Origin: Heloderma charlesbogerti
Taxonomy: Eukaryota > Chordata > Lepidosauria > Squamata > Helodermatidae
Assembly (NCBI GenBank): GCA_026122225.1
Contig: JANEZZ010002067.1
Location: forward strand, 1,798,001-1,862,000
Direction of reading: 5' to 3'
DNA length: 64,000 bases
The position numbers were made by a program, and so were the translations under genes. Under the pieces are notes generated by a model. It was not told the DNA's origin and searched no databases. It saw only the letters and a program-made list of their open reading frames with translations. Positions 37,041 through 49,785 of the stretch are shown here, in pieces (the stretch's first letter is position 1; the number at the start of each line of letters is the position of its first letter).

Positions 37041-37270
37041 CTGTAGTCAGTCACCTCCCCACCCCGCCCTCGGGACCTCCTCCTTTTCCCTATCTCCACA
37101 CTCCGTTTCTAAGCGTGGAGATGTAGTCGGTGTGGAGAGAATTGTGCTGGCTACAAGGGGGAGGGGAGTGCAGTTTCTAGTCTCGGAGGTTGGAGCCCTG
37201 TTTCTAACCTTGGATCCCAGAAACTGAATAATCCTATATCCCCCCAGATGCTGTCTAGGGGTATCAGAAT
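37041..37270 (-). repeat. GCAATCCTA-type element, inverted relative to 32095 copy
   Basis: Its complement reads ACCCCTAGACAGCATCTGGG, GGATATAGGATTATTCAG, and so on, which parallels the left part of 32095-32552. The 115-codon minus-strand open frame covering it resembles the frame at 32105, as expected of shared repeat sequence. Confidence 0.6.
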
Positions 37271-37722
37271 TCTCTCTTAGGAAAACATGGATGGCAGCCC
37301 TTTCAGGAGAGGAAGAAACCAGGAAAAGCAGCTTATATAGACCCACAAACATCACAAGAAAGAGGGATATTTCACTGTCACCTGATAATGACACCCAACA
37401 GATTGGACTTCACTCTTGGGTGTGCTTCTTTACTTCAGACTAATGCAAATATTAACGTTCCTACACAAAACACTTCTACATATTATTTTCTGGCTCCCCC
37501 CACCTCACATGAAAGCAATTTCAAGCAACTCTCATGCTTACCCCCCACCCCCACCCCAATTACATCCTTCCCTTACTATAGCAAAGAAACTATGAGCATC
37601 AAGAGATGGCTGAGATGTTCAACAACCCACTTTAAGATGTATTTATTTTTTAAACAAGAATGTAATTTCATCCTTGAATGGTGCCCGAATTAACTCGAAT
37701 CCTTCATGTGGTCTCTGCTGAA

Positions 37723-37755
<33 letters not shown>

Positions 37756-38373
37756 ACTTTTTAAACAAATTGAAAATGCCTACAATTCTTCAGGAAATTA
37801 GATCCCATAGTAGAGGAAGAAATAAAAAGAGGCTATAAAACCCTGAGTTCTAGGTGAAGATGACTTTCTGATAGGATTTTATGAACTCGCTTTGCCCTCT
37901 CCAGCTTCTAGACTACTAAAACATTTCTAAGGAAGTAGAGGAAAAAATGGTCAATACCGGCTGGTTACCCGTGCCCTCCTTCCCTCACTTGCAGAAGGAG
38001 CAATTGGGCAGCATATGCACAAACATGCAATCTCATTCATGACAAGCCATAATTTTTTAAAAACATGAAAATTTTATAAATTGTGGGTTGTTGTGCAAAC
38101 TAGGCCATTGAGTCAAATAGCAATGAAATGCCAGAAAACACATATTGTAAAAATTTGATTAAAGCTTAAACTGTATGCAAAATAAGAAGAGTGACTATTC
38201 CCAACAGCAGGAACTGGTGATCATACACAGCCTGTAACATCTGCATTTCATTGCCATTTGACTTCTTCGTTTACAACTTTTTTTATATATACCTACTGAA
38301 ACTGTATGTGTTGAGGTTAACACTTCACGCATCTGTTGGTGGAATCTAGGCCACAAATGCAAATGCATAATAA
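37271..38373. other. Intergenic, (CA)n at 37725-37753
   Basis: No gene or clear repeat other than the CA microsatellite. Confidence 0.5.
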
Positions 38374-38425
38374 ATACATTAGTCTTTAAGATGCCACATT
38401 ACACTTTGTTGTACTTGGGAGAAAG
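38370..38425 (-). repeat. Fragment of TCTTAAAGACTAATAAATTT-type repeat
   Basis: ACATTAGTCTTTAAGATGCC and ACATTACACTTTGTTGTAC are the complement of the repeat family also seen at 43380-43480. Short fragment. Confidence 0.5.
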
Positions 38426-38773
38426 CCCCAGAGTTCGACAAGATTTATTCCCCAATATGTGTGCATTGGATTGAGACCTTAGTCCTTCACTGGCTCAGAG
38501 TAGAGTGAAGCTAAATATAAGTAGCATTGTGATTTCATGGAAAAGCTTAAACTTCTGTTTTGTCTTTATTGCAGCTGGGATGCATGATCCTGGACTGGAA
38601 GATAAGCAGACTTACATACTCATTGTATATACCTAACAGATTGGCAAATGTGTACCACAGGACTTTGCTTGTGTACCTTTTATAAGCAAAACTGTGCAGT
38701 GCAAACCAGGCAAATATAAATCAAGTGAGTTCAAACAGCACATCAAAATGTGATCAAAACTACAGCCCAAACA

Positions 38774-38902
38774 GAGTAGATCTCCAGATGTTTTGAACAT
38801 CAACTCCCAGCATTCCTGACTATTGGCCATGCTGGCAGGGTCTTCTGGGAATTGAAGTCCAAAACATCTGGAGATCTACCTTCTGCCCACCCCTGCTCTA
38901 GA
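38774..38902. repeat. Palindromic hAT/MITE-like repeat
   Basis: Left arm GTAGATCTCCAGATGTTTTG against right arm CAAAACATCTGGAGATCTAC, with AACTCCCAGCATTCC..GGGAATTGAAG inside. It ends in GCCCACCCCTGCTCTAGA. The two outer arms are perfectly complementary over 20 bp. Confidence 0.75.
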
Positions 38903-39014
38903 CCAATGATGGCAAATTTATATTTTTGGAAGGCCATTCGATTCTCCTTACAGTGGGGTATACCGATCTTTATGGTAGAGCCTAGAAATTAGTCTCCATA
39001 ATAAAGTTGGTGCT

Positions 39015-39400
39015 ATCTATGTATTAATTACAAATATTTATATCCCATTCTATCATCCCAGGGTCTTTCTTCGAAGTGGCTTATGTTTTTAAATTGTTCT
39101 TAAAAACCCTCCTGCCCCAAACAAGCAGCAGCATAGTCAACACATACAGCTTCAGGATTAAAAAGACCTAAATGATCTTTTTAATCATTTAGGCTTGGGC
39201 AAATAAAAATATCTTCAACTGGCACCAGAAGACAGCGGGGACAGTGCCAGGCAATCATCCCCATGGAGAACATTGTACAACCAGGGCACCATAACCCTTT
39301 CCTTGGGCCCCACCCAACTCACTTCAGAAGGCTGGGGAACTCAAGAGACGGTCTTCTGAGAATATCAGTGTTTGCCAGAAGGCAGAAAAGACAGACATGG
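39015..39400 (-). mobile_element. L2/CR1-type LINE 3' fragment, old
   Basis: TATTTATATCCCATTCTATC, GTGGCTTATG, a run of A-rich sequence, then TCTTCAACTGGCACCAGAAG followed by a decayed coding end on the minus strand, as in other L2-type 3' ends here. Heavily mutated. Confidence 0.55.
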
Positions 39401-41194
39401 TGGACATCAGTTGGCCATCTCTGCCCCAAAGATATAGTCCTGGATATTCCCCCACCTCCAAACCCAGTCTACTTCTACTTCTGTATTCTCCCTATAGCTC
39501 TCAGTGTTGCTAAAGGAATCGATAAAATGGCACAATTCTAAAACTGTTGTGTGAAAATGGAATGTAGGACTACCAGATGCTCAAGGACAAAATTCCAACC
39601 TTTGAAAGCCTATTAAAGGGACAGTTCAACAGCAACTCCTGAGCCACTTGGGATTAATAAAGATTTAGTACTAAAATGAAGTGAAATCATTTTACTGAGA
39701 AGCCATTGCTCACAAACCCCAAACATGCAGCAGTTGGAGAGACACTTGGCACATGATTAGAGCTGCAATGCAAATATTATGTTCCACCAGGTAAAGCATG
39801 GAGTGCTGTTCACTGGCCTCACGTAGGACAAGCAACATTTAAATTAGTCTTAGAACGCTTCATCTAATCGCATCTCTGGGATACTTACTGCAGGAGAAAC
39901 ATTTGTACTGGCTGGAAGTAAAGAGAGTGCTTGATGTCTTTATATAAAAGGCGAATTGACTGTCCTCTGAAAGACATTAGCACTCTGTGGGGACAGATGT
40001 GCCAGTTTGGCTTTCTGCACTGAATCTGGACTATATATTCCTGCACTGACCATGGAATTATCACTTATTCCTATGGTAACAATGTTACCAGCCCATTACT
40101 CCAAAAGTCTTCCATAGTGAGAGCAGTGGTTTAGAGTTTTTGTTTAAAGTCTTCTTAAATGCATCATCAGAATGGAGCATAATAAACGCTACACTGGAAA
40201 CCCTTTAATAATTGTTCCCCTGGCAAGTTTAAATATTTGTTCTGTTCTGGACTACTATGGAATATTCTCATTTTACCACAGAGGCCTGCTACTTGATTTT
40301 AGCTAGTGTTTAAGAATAAGATGCAAAGACTGGGGTATCCATTAACAAAGGTATAATTTTCTGACCAAAAGTTCAAGTGCTGCTAGCTGGGGTTTTCCTG
40401 TGTTTCACCAACTAACTAGATTTAAATGTATGTGTTAAGGTGGTGACTACTACACAAATTGGGGATTTGGAATTGGCAATAAAGTTGATTTTCCCATTTT
40501 AAATCCAGATTTAAGAGTCATGGCAGGGTAAAAGTAGAGTAGTTATTTTTCTGGAACACAGATCTAAGAGAGAAAGGACCTGATTTATTCTCTCTTGGCT
40601 TACCTCACCAAGTTGCTGTTATGCCAGAAGGCAGTGGAGAAACTACGTCCTCCCAGGCTAACACAGAGTGCCTCCCTGATGCAAGAAGGGAAGGTTAAAT
40701 CTTCAGATTTCAAGCAGATAGATTTGCAAGCCAGTATTTGTTCTCATATATTTTTAATCACACATTCTAAAGAGCAAGGGGAAAAAGTAGCATAGCACTG
40801 AAAAACATCCAGTGTCTCTATGGAAACACAGGATACACAGTTTCTCTCAAACGAGAGCTTTACATCTTCTTGGATCGTTTAAAAAAGCCTCTTGAGATTC
40901 TCCTAGATCTTTAAAGATAACTTTTACAGCACCAGTAGAAAGTGCTTTATAATTGTTTCTTCCTTTATAGTATAAAGTTTATACTCATACAGCCTTGGAC
41001 ACCATTGTCTGGCATATCACAAACTGCTTTTACAACTTAACTCTGTTTCAAAAGTAGTTGGGAATGCAGGATGGAGAACTATGACTTGAGACACACAAGA
41101 CCAAAATCCTCTTTGGTGCACATGCACGTTGCTGTGATTCTCTGGATCTTGGCTGATATTCTTGGCAACTATCCTCTCTCTCTCTCTCTCTCTC

Positions 41195-41236
<42 letters not shown>

Positions 41237-41911
41237 AATAAGAGTGTATCTTCTCTCTGGAAACAGCCTGAAAACAAAACTCTTGTTAGTGAATACATTT
41301 CAATGAGAAATGTCCCATTTTCTTTAATGATAAAATATACTTTAATGATGTACTTGGCTAAATCAGCAACCAAGGCAACACCCAAGACAAACCAAATTAA
41401 TAAAACACCTGCTTTCCTGACTCTAATTGTCCTCTGTGCTCCTTCACCATTATGTTTTAAAACCAAACAGTTACTGTCTACACAGAGCCCTTGGCCGAAA
41501 GCTCTCCTGCTAGTTTGCTCCAAATACAACTCTAGAAAGGATTGCCACTAAAATGTTTTTGGGAAGACTTTATGCTTTAAAATAAAATATTTTATCAGTG
41601 CTCTAGACTCTGCCAAGCGAGCCCTGCAGACTGAAATGCTTCAATTATATGGAGCACCTTTTTTTTTTTTAAGTAACTGCTTGTAAAAGTATCACTTAAT
41701 AGCATGTAAAGGGAGGAACTTCTAATGAGTCTGCAATGGTTCAATTAACCTTTCATTCCCTTAAGTTGTAATTTAAATTCATGCCTCTTTTGCTGTACCA
41801 GTCACAAGATTATATTCAGTATATCTTTGGACTGTCAATTACAACAAACCACTTAGCTGAGAGATGTTTAAGTTTTGTTCTGTTGCCTTCCTGACAAGTT
41901 AATAGATGAAG
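39401..41911. other. Intergenic, repeat-poor; (TC)n(TG)n at 41173-41233
   Basis: I recognise no mobile element over about 1.7 kb (39.4-41.1 kb), unusual in this window, and no exon. 41173-41233 is a compound microsatellite that creates spurious low-complexity frames on both strands. Confidence 0.45.
41173..41233. repeat. (TC)n(TG)n compound microsatellite
   Basis: TC units 41173-41198 followed by TG units to 41233. Confidence 0.95.
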
Positions 41912-41997
41912 GCTGCAATCCTATATCCACTTACCTGGGAGTAAGCCCCACTGAAGTCAATGGGACTTACTTTTGAGTAGATATGTAAAGAATTGTG
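41912..41997. repeat. Palindromic MITE-like repeat, GCAATCCTA type
   Basis: GCTGCAATCCTATATCCACT, TTACCTGGGAGTAAGCCCCA, TCAATGGGACTTACTTTTGA, and the decayed right end GTAAAGAATTGTGGTG. One of the best preserved copies. Confidence 0.8.
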
Positions 41998-42604
41998 GTG
42001 TGAGATGCTAAGATGAGTGACCAAAAAGCTAGAAGCTCAGATATATGACTCTATAAATTACTCATTAACAGGTAGGTTATTTATTTAATTGCACAGACCA
42101 AAGCATATAGCAATACATAAATGGAACATGATAAAAACTATTCAAATCAACTTGAACGTGCCAATATCTAAAACAACAACTACAAAGTCACATACAAATC
42201 CAACATAGTTTGTATCAAATAATACTGAAAGAGAAATGCAATGTTCACCAATATTAAATTTAATATTCAATATTAAATTCTTATTTTAAATTTGTACAAT
42301 TTAAAATATTCACAAATATTTTAAATTGTACAAAGTTTTCAACCTAACTTTGGTAGCTGCCAAGATAACTAAAGACAAACATTTTGTAAGAATTACTGAA
42401 CTTTCAGTTTAATTCCTTTAAGATGCTTACTCTAGGATGTGCTTATTCCAGGATGTGCTGTACAAAAAAAAAAAAAGCCATTCCCAGATATTGTGATGCA
42501 AAAAGATTACACACCATGTTTTATAACTTTGGGAGTATAATTTATCCTGAAAGGTGGTTTTAAAATCCATTAAGTTAATAAAATTGCATAACAGTAGAAG
42601 TGAG
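41998..42604. other. Intergenic A/T-rich, no gene seen
   Basis: Nothing recognised except clustered AATATTAAATTT/AAATATT palindromes near 42255-42330. Confidence 0.45.
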
Positions 42605-42694
42605 GCTACAATGTTATACGTGCTTACCTGGGTGCAAGCCCCATTGAATTCAATGGAGCTTTCTACTGAGTAGATAGGCATAGGGTTGGACTGC
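42605..42694. repeat. Palindromic MITE-like repeat, GCAATCCTA type
   Basis: GCTACAATGTTATACGTGCT, TTACCTGGGTGCAAGCCCCA, CAATGGAGCTTTCTACTGAG and GCATAGGGTTGGACTGCA. Diverged but full length. Confidence 0.7.
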
Positions 42695-43379
42695 AAGAGT
42701 ACATAGAAATATCATTCATCAAATACATTCATCACACAAATGGTGCCCCTGGTACTATACAAGTCATATAAGGGACATGTTCCCTGCCCAGAAGACTTAT
42801 TGTCTAAGGCTGAATAAGCAAGCTTATTCAAGGGCCTTATTTGAATTCAACGGGACAATTCCAGTGTTAAGGCTTCAGGACCGAGGTATAGTATAGCTGC
42901 TTTAAACCTACAAACAGAAGTTTCCTTTCTGCCACATGCAGCGTGAAATTGTTATACAAAAAAAGAGCACAGCTTTTGGGGCAAGTGGTAGAAATATTAA
43001 TTTTTATTACTTAAAAATTAAGTAATCAGGAACGCAGAATTGTTCGAGATTTTTGATCTACACAGCAGAAGAACAAAATAGTGAAGCCACTCTGGCTCTG
43101 ACTTGTCTGACCAAACTACCAGAATACCTTGCCCGTAGTATAAAAATCCACAAGGCATTGCTCGATTGCTTCCTAGCCTATTTATTTGCTCAGCGTGTGC
43201 ATTCTGGAGTAAGAAAGGTTCCGTTTCAATCTGCCTGGGTCATTCATTATTGGAACAGCAAGGCCCTCTTCTGGACTGTAATCATAATACGCTCAAGGAA
43301 CAATCCAATAAAGCACTGAAATGTCTGCTCTAAACTTTGTCTTTGCCTTTCCTAATTTCCATTCTCTCCTACCTAAAAC
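42695..43379. other. Intergenic; unexplained 88-codon frame
   Basis: The plus-strand frame at 43053-43319 has a protein-like composition without low complexity and is followed within bases by AATAAA (near 43309). I see no family motif, no splice context and no promoter, so I do not call a gene. Confidence 0.3.
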
Positions 43380-43480
43380 AATTAAGAGTCTTGTGGTACC
43401 TTAAAGACTAATAAATTTACCATGGCATAAATCTTCTTGGACTTCTGGCCACTTCACCAGATGCATGAAGTATTATCCTA
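43380..43480 (+). repeat. Dispersed repeat, TCTTGTGGTACCTTAAAGAC type
   Basis: Reads AGAGTCTTGTGGTACCTTAA, AGACTAATAAATTTACCATG, TCTTCTTGGACTTCTGGCC and ACCAGATGCATGAAGTA. This is a widely dispersed reptile repeat; family not assigned. Confidence 0.6.
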
Positions 43481-44185
43481 AGTTACACACATCGTAGGAA
43501 TTGTAAACCGCAAAGCTAGAGGGACTGAAATGCGGATAGTCTCCTACCTAGTTATCTTTCTTATTATATGTTTCAAATGTTATAGTTTAGTAAGCTAAGA
43601 TGGTAGTTAGCACATGAGCACATGCAGGAGAGGGCAACGTAAGTAGTAAAATTAGAACATAACTTCAAAACATTTCAGTTACAAATGTGTTACAAATGTA
43701 CAAATGTGGCACTTGCTTGTGCAAAAAAGTTTATCTGCAGTATTACTGTAAATGAGTACAAAAGTAGTCCCATTTGTAGCCCATTGGAAATGTACTTATC
43801 AATATTCATTCAAAAATACTGAGTATGCTAGAGTTAAATTTTCTAGGCAGTTTCTATCACAGATACATAAATCATCATAAACCTGCGGCCATTTGCTAAA
43901 TACAGTTGTTATTGCAGCAACAACCTAACCTGAAAAAAGCTGGCATGACAGAAATAGGCCAAGCATGCTTGCAAACCATGCTTCGTCAATTTAGTCATTA
44001 TGCCAAACCATAGGTAAGCTTCCTTAAGCATGGTGTCTGAATAGAGACAGTGTAAACAAGCTGTCAGGAATTTCAACTAGCTTGCCAATTTCGAAAGACA
44101 TTGAAAAATTTAAAATACACACCATGGTGTGATTAGGAAAGCATATGTTTACATGTATATATTCATCTATCTTGGACTTAAGGGA
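43481..44185. other. Intergenic, no gene seen
   Basis: No feature recognised. Confidence 0.45.
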
Positions 44186-44383
44186 AAGGGCCATAGCTCA
44201 ATGGAAGAATGCCTTATTAGGCAAAAGGTCCCGGTTTCAATCTCCAATATCTCCAGTTAAATGGTCAAGTAGCAAGTGATGGGAAAGACCTCTGCTGGAG
44301 ACCCTGGAGAGCCACTGCCAGAGTAGACAATACTGGCTTATAGGCACTAATGGTCTGACTCAGTACAGGACAGCTTCATAATG
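44186..44383 (+). mobile_element. tRNA-derived SINE, near full length
   Basis: Plus-strand copy with tRNA-like head (GGGCCATAGCTCAATGGAAG, B-box relative GGTTTCAATCTC), body GGGAAAGACCTCTGCTGGAG and 3' part AATGGTCTGACTCAGTACAG. It lies downstream of ADAT2. Confidence 0.8.
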
Positions 44384-45044
44384 CCCAAGTGCTGGTTTTC
44401 ATGAAAGTGTCCAGTCTAGCAGCGTCGGCTCACGCCAACTAACTCCAAGTTGTCAGTGCTGTGTGGTTTTTCCTTGTTCTGGCGGAGGTGATGGTGGTGC
44501 TGCCTAGTTGATGCAGCATGTAGAACTCAGATCGTGCTAAATTTTAGCACGCCACTGACAGCAGGGCTGGTTAAGTGGTTCAAATTTACACAGAGCTCTG
44601 TGTATGCCACTGGCCTGAACATGACTATGTCTGTACGTGGCACCAGTGGTGAGAAATCAGCACAAGTCACACTGGCCAACTCAAGGACAGTCATAATTGG
44701 TCCTCCCTCTGAACAAGATCAAAATCAGTGTGGCTACAACAGTTCAATCTGAACTACTATTACTGAAAGGGTGCTTTCCCCTTTCTACTTCCCCTCTAAT
44801 CCCCATGTATAAAAGCCAGATATATATATATATATTTTTTACCAAAAGCCATATTTGATTACTTGATTTAACTGTAACTTCTAAAAACACACAAGTGACA
44901 CAATGTGACATCTTACAGAGGAATAGGTACACTGTTCTCCATCTCTAAGTACTAAATACCATAGTCAAGGGAAGGTCAGCACTGCCCAGGCATTTCAACG
45001 ATTCACTATTCTTCCAGCTTCAGGTTATTTTCCATCACGATTAA
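44384..45044. other. ADAT2: ADAT2 downstream region and 3' UTR
   Basis: Transcribed in part as the ADAT2 3' UTR (minus strand). I could not find a convincing AATAAA on the minus strand close to the stop, so the 3' end is undefined. A short (TA)n run is at 44820-44834. Confidence 0.4.
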
Positions 45045-45085
45045 TCATTTACTGCATTCCTTTTTTCTAACCTTTGACTTTGGTG
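45045..45085 (-). CDS. ADAT2: ADAT2 coding exon 6 (C-terminus)
   Basis: After the acceptor TTTCTTTGTGGCAG the exon completes a split alanine codon (G/CA) and reads PKSKVRKKECSK then TGA at 45045-45047. The basic tail matches that of vertebrate ADAT2, where it is thought to contact tRNA. Confidence 0.93.
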
Positions 45086-45143
45086 CTGCCACAAAGAAAG
45101 AAAACATTGTCATTAATATTTAAAGATGTAAAAGCCAACATTA

Positions 45144-45248
<105 letters not shown>

Positions 45249-45639
45249 CTATAGAGATCAGAATATTTTGTTCAAAAAGGGACCCCAAATGAAGACAAAG
45301 CGGTATTAGGATTCACCAGCTCTTGTCTCAAAGAAGACTTCTGTGCCTTCGCTATCTAAAGGGCATAAAAAACCTTCAGCAGATGAAGCTTCTGCCATCA
45401 GAAAAAAAAATCTATTCAACATCTTTTGTACCATGTAGCTTTTAAAGATGGAACAGTGCCTTCACTTAGGGCTCCTTCACACCGGACTTTTATCCTGCGA
45501 TTGAGATTGCTCCTTCACAGAATTTGCAGGCCCTTTAAATGACGCTGTGATCATCAAAGACATCTCCTGCACCAAATGCCCTTTGTTCCACTTTTAAATA
45601 GATCACAGATAACCCTGTTGTGTTCCACTTCAGTTTCCT

Positions 45640-45775
45640 CCATCGATGCTCTGACTTGGATTGATGCTCTGACTTGGATTCCTGCACTGAGCAGGGGGTT
45701 GGACTTGATGGCCTTGTAGGCACCTTCCAACCCTACTATTCTATGTTTCTATTTATGATTCTATGAAAAGAGAAA
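45640..45775 (+). mobile_element. CR1 LINE 3' end
   Basis: GAGCAGGGGGTTGGACTTGA, GGCACCTTCCAACCCTACTA and the tail ATTCTATG...ATGATTCTATGA. An 18-bp unit (GATGCTCTGACTTGGATT) is exactly duplicated at 45645-45662 and 45663-45680. Confidence 0.8.
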
Positions 45776-46006
45776 GCGGCAAGAAGAGGCACGAGATCAA
45801 TGACAGATAATGGAAGCCTCAGATAAAGGTGGGGGGAGGGGGAGAGGGAGAGAGGGGAAGGGAAAAAGGAAGCACATGTAAAGGGAGTCAGTTGTGATCC
45901 TGCATTTAAAATGGAAGCAGAAAGCCCTGTTTTAAATGCAGGATTTTAGGCTGGTATAGAAATGCCCTTATACTGAGCATCAAAATTACAAAATTACAAT
46001 TACAAA

Positions 46007-46099
46007 ATTGCTGTTGTGTGGCTGCTTTGTGTGCTGATGATATAACATTAGAATGTAATGTTATATCATCAGCACACAAAGCAGCCACACAACAGCAAT
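46007..46099. repeat. Perfect inverted repeat, 44-bp arms, 5-bp loop
   Basis: The left arm (46007-46050) begins ATTGCTGTTGTGTGGCTGCT; the right arm (46056-46099) is its exact complement over all 44 bases. The loop is GAATG. The arms are not simple sequence. It lies inside ADAT2 intron 4, so the ADAT2 pre-mRNA would carry a long perfect hairpin. Confidence 0.95.
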
Positions 46100-46415
46100 C
46101 CCATGCTGTAAAAAAAAATTGGGAATAAGGTTGTGTCTATCTCATCAGAAACCTTGTTTCCACCAGCGACAGCTTTTAAACCCATGTGCGGGCTGTGGAC
46201 AATTGCCAGGGCATCTTTCCAAATGACTTTGTCTGTCCTGACTAACAAAATTCTTACACAGGATAGCATCTATCGACAGATCTTAACAACGACAGCTAAA
46301 CATAACCCCCCTCCTCCCCAAAGGCTATACGAGATGATAGTGACAAACAACAGTGAGTGGGGGCGGAGTTATTATCTTCATGTCCCACTTACCAGCTTCC
46401 AGAGAAATCTGGACA

Positions 46416-46451
46416 ATTACTGAAAATAAGTTTATTACTGAAAATAAGTTT
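46416..46451. repeat. Exact tandem duplication, 18-bp unit
   Basis: ATTACTGAAAATAAGTTT occurs twice head to tail. Confidence 0.9.
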
Positions 46452-47714
46452 GTTGGACTGGAAACTAGTCCTCTATGTGTGTGTTTCCTCCTCCTCTCTC
46501 CCTCATGCCTTAATCCAGTACGTCTGGGATCCGTTAAACCACAGTTGACTGTGACGTTCAAACTGGGAAACAGCGTTTTTAAGAAATCCCTACAAATTAG
46601 GATACCAAGCCATGAAGCCCGGAAACTGTGGTTTAACACACCCCAGAATTATTGAATTAAAGTGTGTGAGAGAAGGGAAGAGGGAGTGTGCGCACACACA
46701 GCTCGTTCCCAATCAGGCTAGTTGGATTTGGATTGTTACATCTGAATCGAACTTATGAGTTTCTGCTGAGGAACTCATCTTCATGGATGTGTTACACTGC
46801 CAAGGCTTCCTTGGCCCATCAAAATAACTGAGCGATGTTTCAACTTATTCCACCCACAAAAATCATTCACTTGTAACATTTATTCCTTGAAATGTGTGAA
46901 TGAATGCAATAGCACATACACAAGCAAGATGCACTCAGTGAATGCAACAAATTTAAAAAGCATATACCTACATAACGTAAGAGAATGCGATCTATACTGC
47001 CATCAACTGCAATTGCTTGAGAATGAAAATCAAAATTCGTAAATACAAGTGTTTCATCTCACACAGTTGCCATGATATACAGCTAGTGTTGTTACTAGGA
47101 TAAATATCAGGGTACATTTAAAAAAACCCCTGCTCTTTCTTTTTCTTTTTATTCCTATGATTGCTTCCAGCTATTTTGCTTTTTCTTCACGCATATACCG
47201 TTAAGTATATCATTTATTAAATAAGTTTAAATCCTTTTTGAAAGGACATTACATAGAACTCCTTGGAATCTTCCATCCATGCACGAATCAGATTCACATC
47301 TACTTAGCTTCACCAGTGCTACATGATCAGGTGCTCTGAGACCATTCACTGAGCTCATTTTGATTACTATCAATTTTACAATTCCCCCTTTGCATTCCTT
47401 CACACCTTAAACCACTGCAAAGAGCTGGGAAATGCAAAAGATGCTACATTACGGAAGTACACTCTAGCCAACTATTTCTGTTTGGAAAAAGAAAGTGGTT
47501 GCTCTAAATCCTAAAACTATTTGCGCTCTCTCGCTTTCTCCCTCTCTCTCTCAATGTTGATTCAGTCACAAATGATCACTGGAGAAATTATTAGACAACA
47601 CTGTTAAGGATGACTGTCAGGGGTAGTTTCAGAATTAAAGGACTGGCAACAATGCACTTTTAGACAAATCTCTCTTGATGGGGTTGCACCAGCAAACTGC
47701 ATTTGGTTTACCTA

Positions 47715-48903
<1,189 letters not shown>

Positions 48904-48929
48904 TTAGTAGGAACACAAGAGGCAGGATT

Positions 48930-48996
48930 TCCTGTGTCAAGTGGCAAGTTGGACTAGATGGCCTACAAGACCCTCTCCAGCTCTATGATTCTCTGC
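48930..48996 (+). mobile_element. CR1 LINE 3' end, short
   Basis: AAGTTGGACTAGATGGCCTA, CCCTCTCCAGCTCTATGATTC: the terminal CR1 segment only. Confidence 0.6.
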
Positions 48997-49079
48997 TACG
49001 CGGCTCCCGAAAAATGAGTTCTGTCATTCTCTTTGGTCCATAAATGAATAATGCTAAAATAACTTTCTTGAACACCCCT

Positions 49080-49510
49080 TCCTGTGAAAGGTGTTCGAGC
49101 AGGTGATAGCCAGTCAGATCGAGACACTATTGGAGGAAGTGGAGTTGCTAGCTTTAGGCCTGCCTTGGCACTAAAACTGCCTCAGTTATGCTGCGGAATA
49201 ACCTTTGCCAGGAAACAGACAGGGGACTTCGACCCTCTCGATTCTCCTCAACCTCTCAGTGGCTTTCAATATCATTAACCATTTGGAGAGGTTGTCTGAG
49301 ATTGGTGTGGGTGGTATAGCTTTACAGTGGTTCCACTCATACTTGGATAGCTGTTTCCAGGATATGGCGGGGGGGATTAATGCTTTGTGGTCCTGCAGGG
49401 TTCCATCTTATCCCCCATTCTGTTGAACATCTACATAAAATTTCTGAGTGAGGTCATCCAGAGATTTAGAGGGCAGTGCCATTAGTATGCCAATGACATG
49501 CAGCAATCTC
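49080..49510 (+). mobile_element. L2-type LINE fragment, decayed
   Basis: Read in two frames on the plus strand it gives pieces equivalent to the RT palm region of the 51-54 kb copy (LSVAFNIINHLERLSEIGVG, then LQWFHSYLDSCFQD), followed by a decayed polymerase box (CCAATGACATGCAG where YADDTQ is expected). Frameshifts and stops throughout. Confidence 0.75.
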
Positions 49511-49785
49511 ACTTTCTCATCAGATTCAGGTGGGGCAGTGGAAGTGCTTAAGATGCCCAATAGGTAGGAATGGAAACACTGCCAAAGAATACCACTTATT
49601 CCCTGGGGGTCTAAAAGGGTACCATGGTTGATGGTACTGAAAATTGCTGAGAGATCCAGGAGAACCCACTGAGGCATGCTCCTCTTATTTCCCAGCAATT
49701 TCCACCAGTACAATCGAGATAGTTTCTATTTCGAAACCAGGCCTGAAGCCAGGATGAAATGGGTCCAGAATCCTGCAAAGGACAG
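49511..49785 (-). mobile_element. L2-type LINE fragment, decayed, opposite strand
   Basis: The minus strand encodes LLDLSAIFSTINHGTLLD and WQCFHSYLLGI, again the RT palm region. It abuts the plus-strand fragment in a tail-to-tail arrangement with an overlapping part of the same ORF. Confidence 0.75.

Noticed and set aside
41017..41551. 170- and 129-codon frames on opposite strands
   Set aside because: Both run through a TC/TG microsatellite, and the apparent length comes from simple repeat.
44186..44383. tRNA gene
   Set aside because: Box A/B-like sequences are present, but the fold is not a tRNA and the body matches the SINE copies elsewhere in the window.
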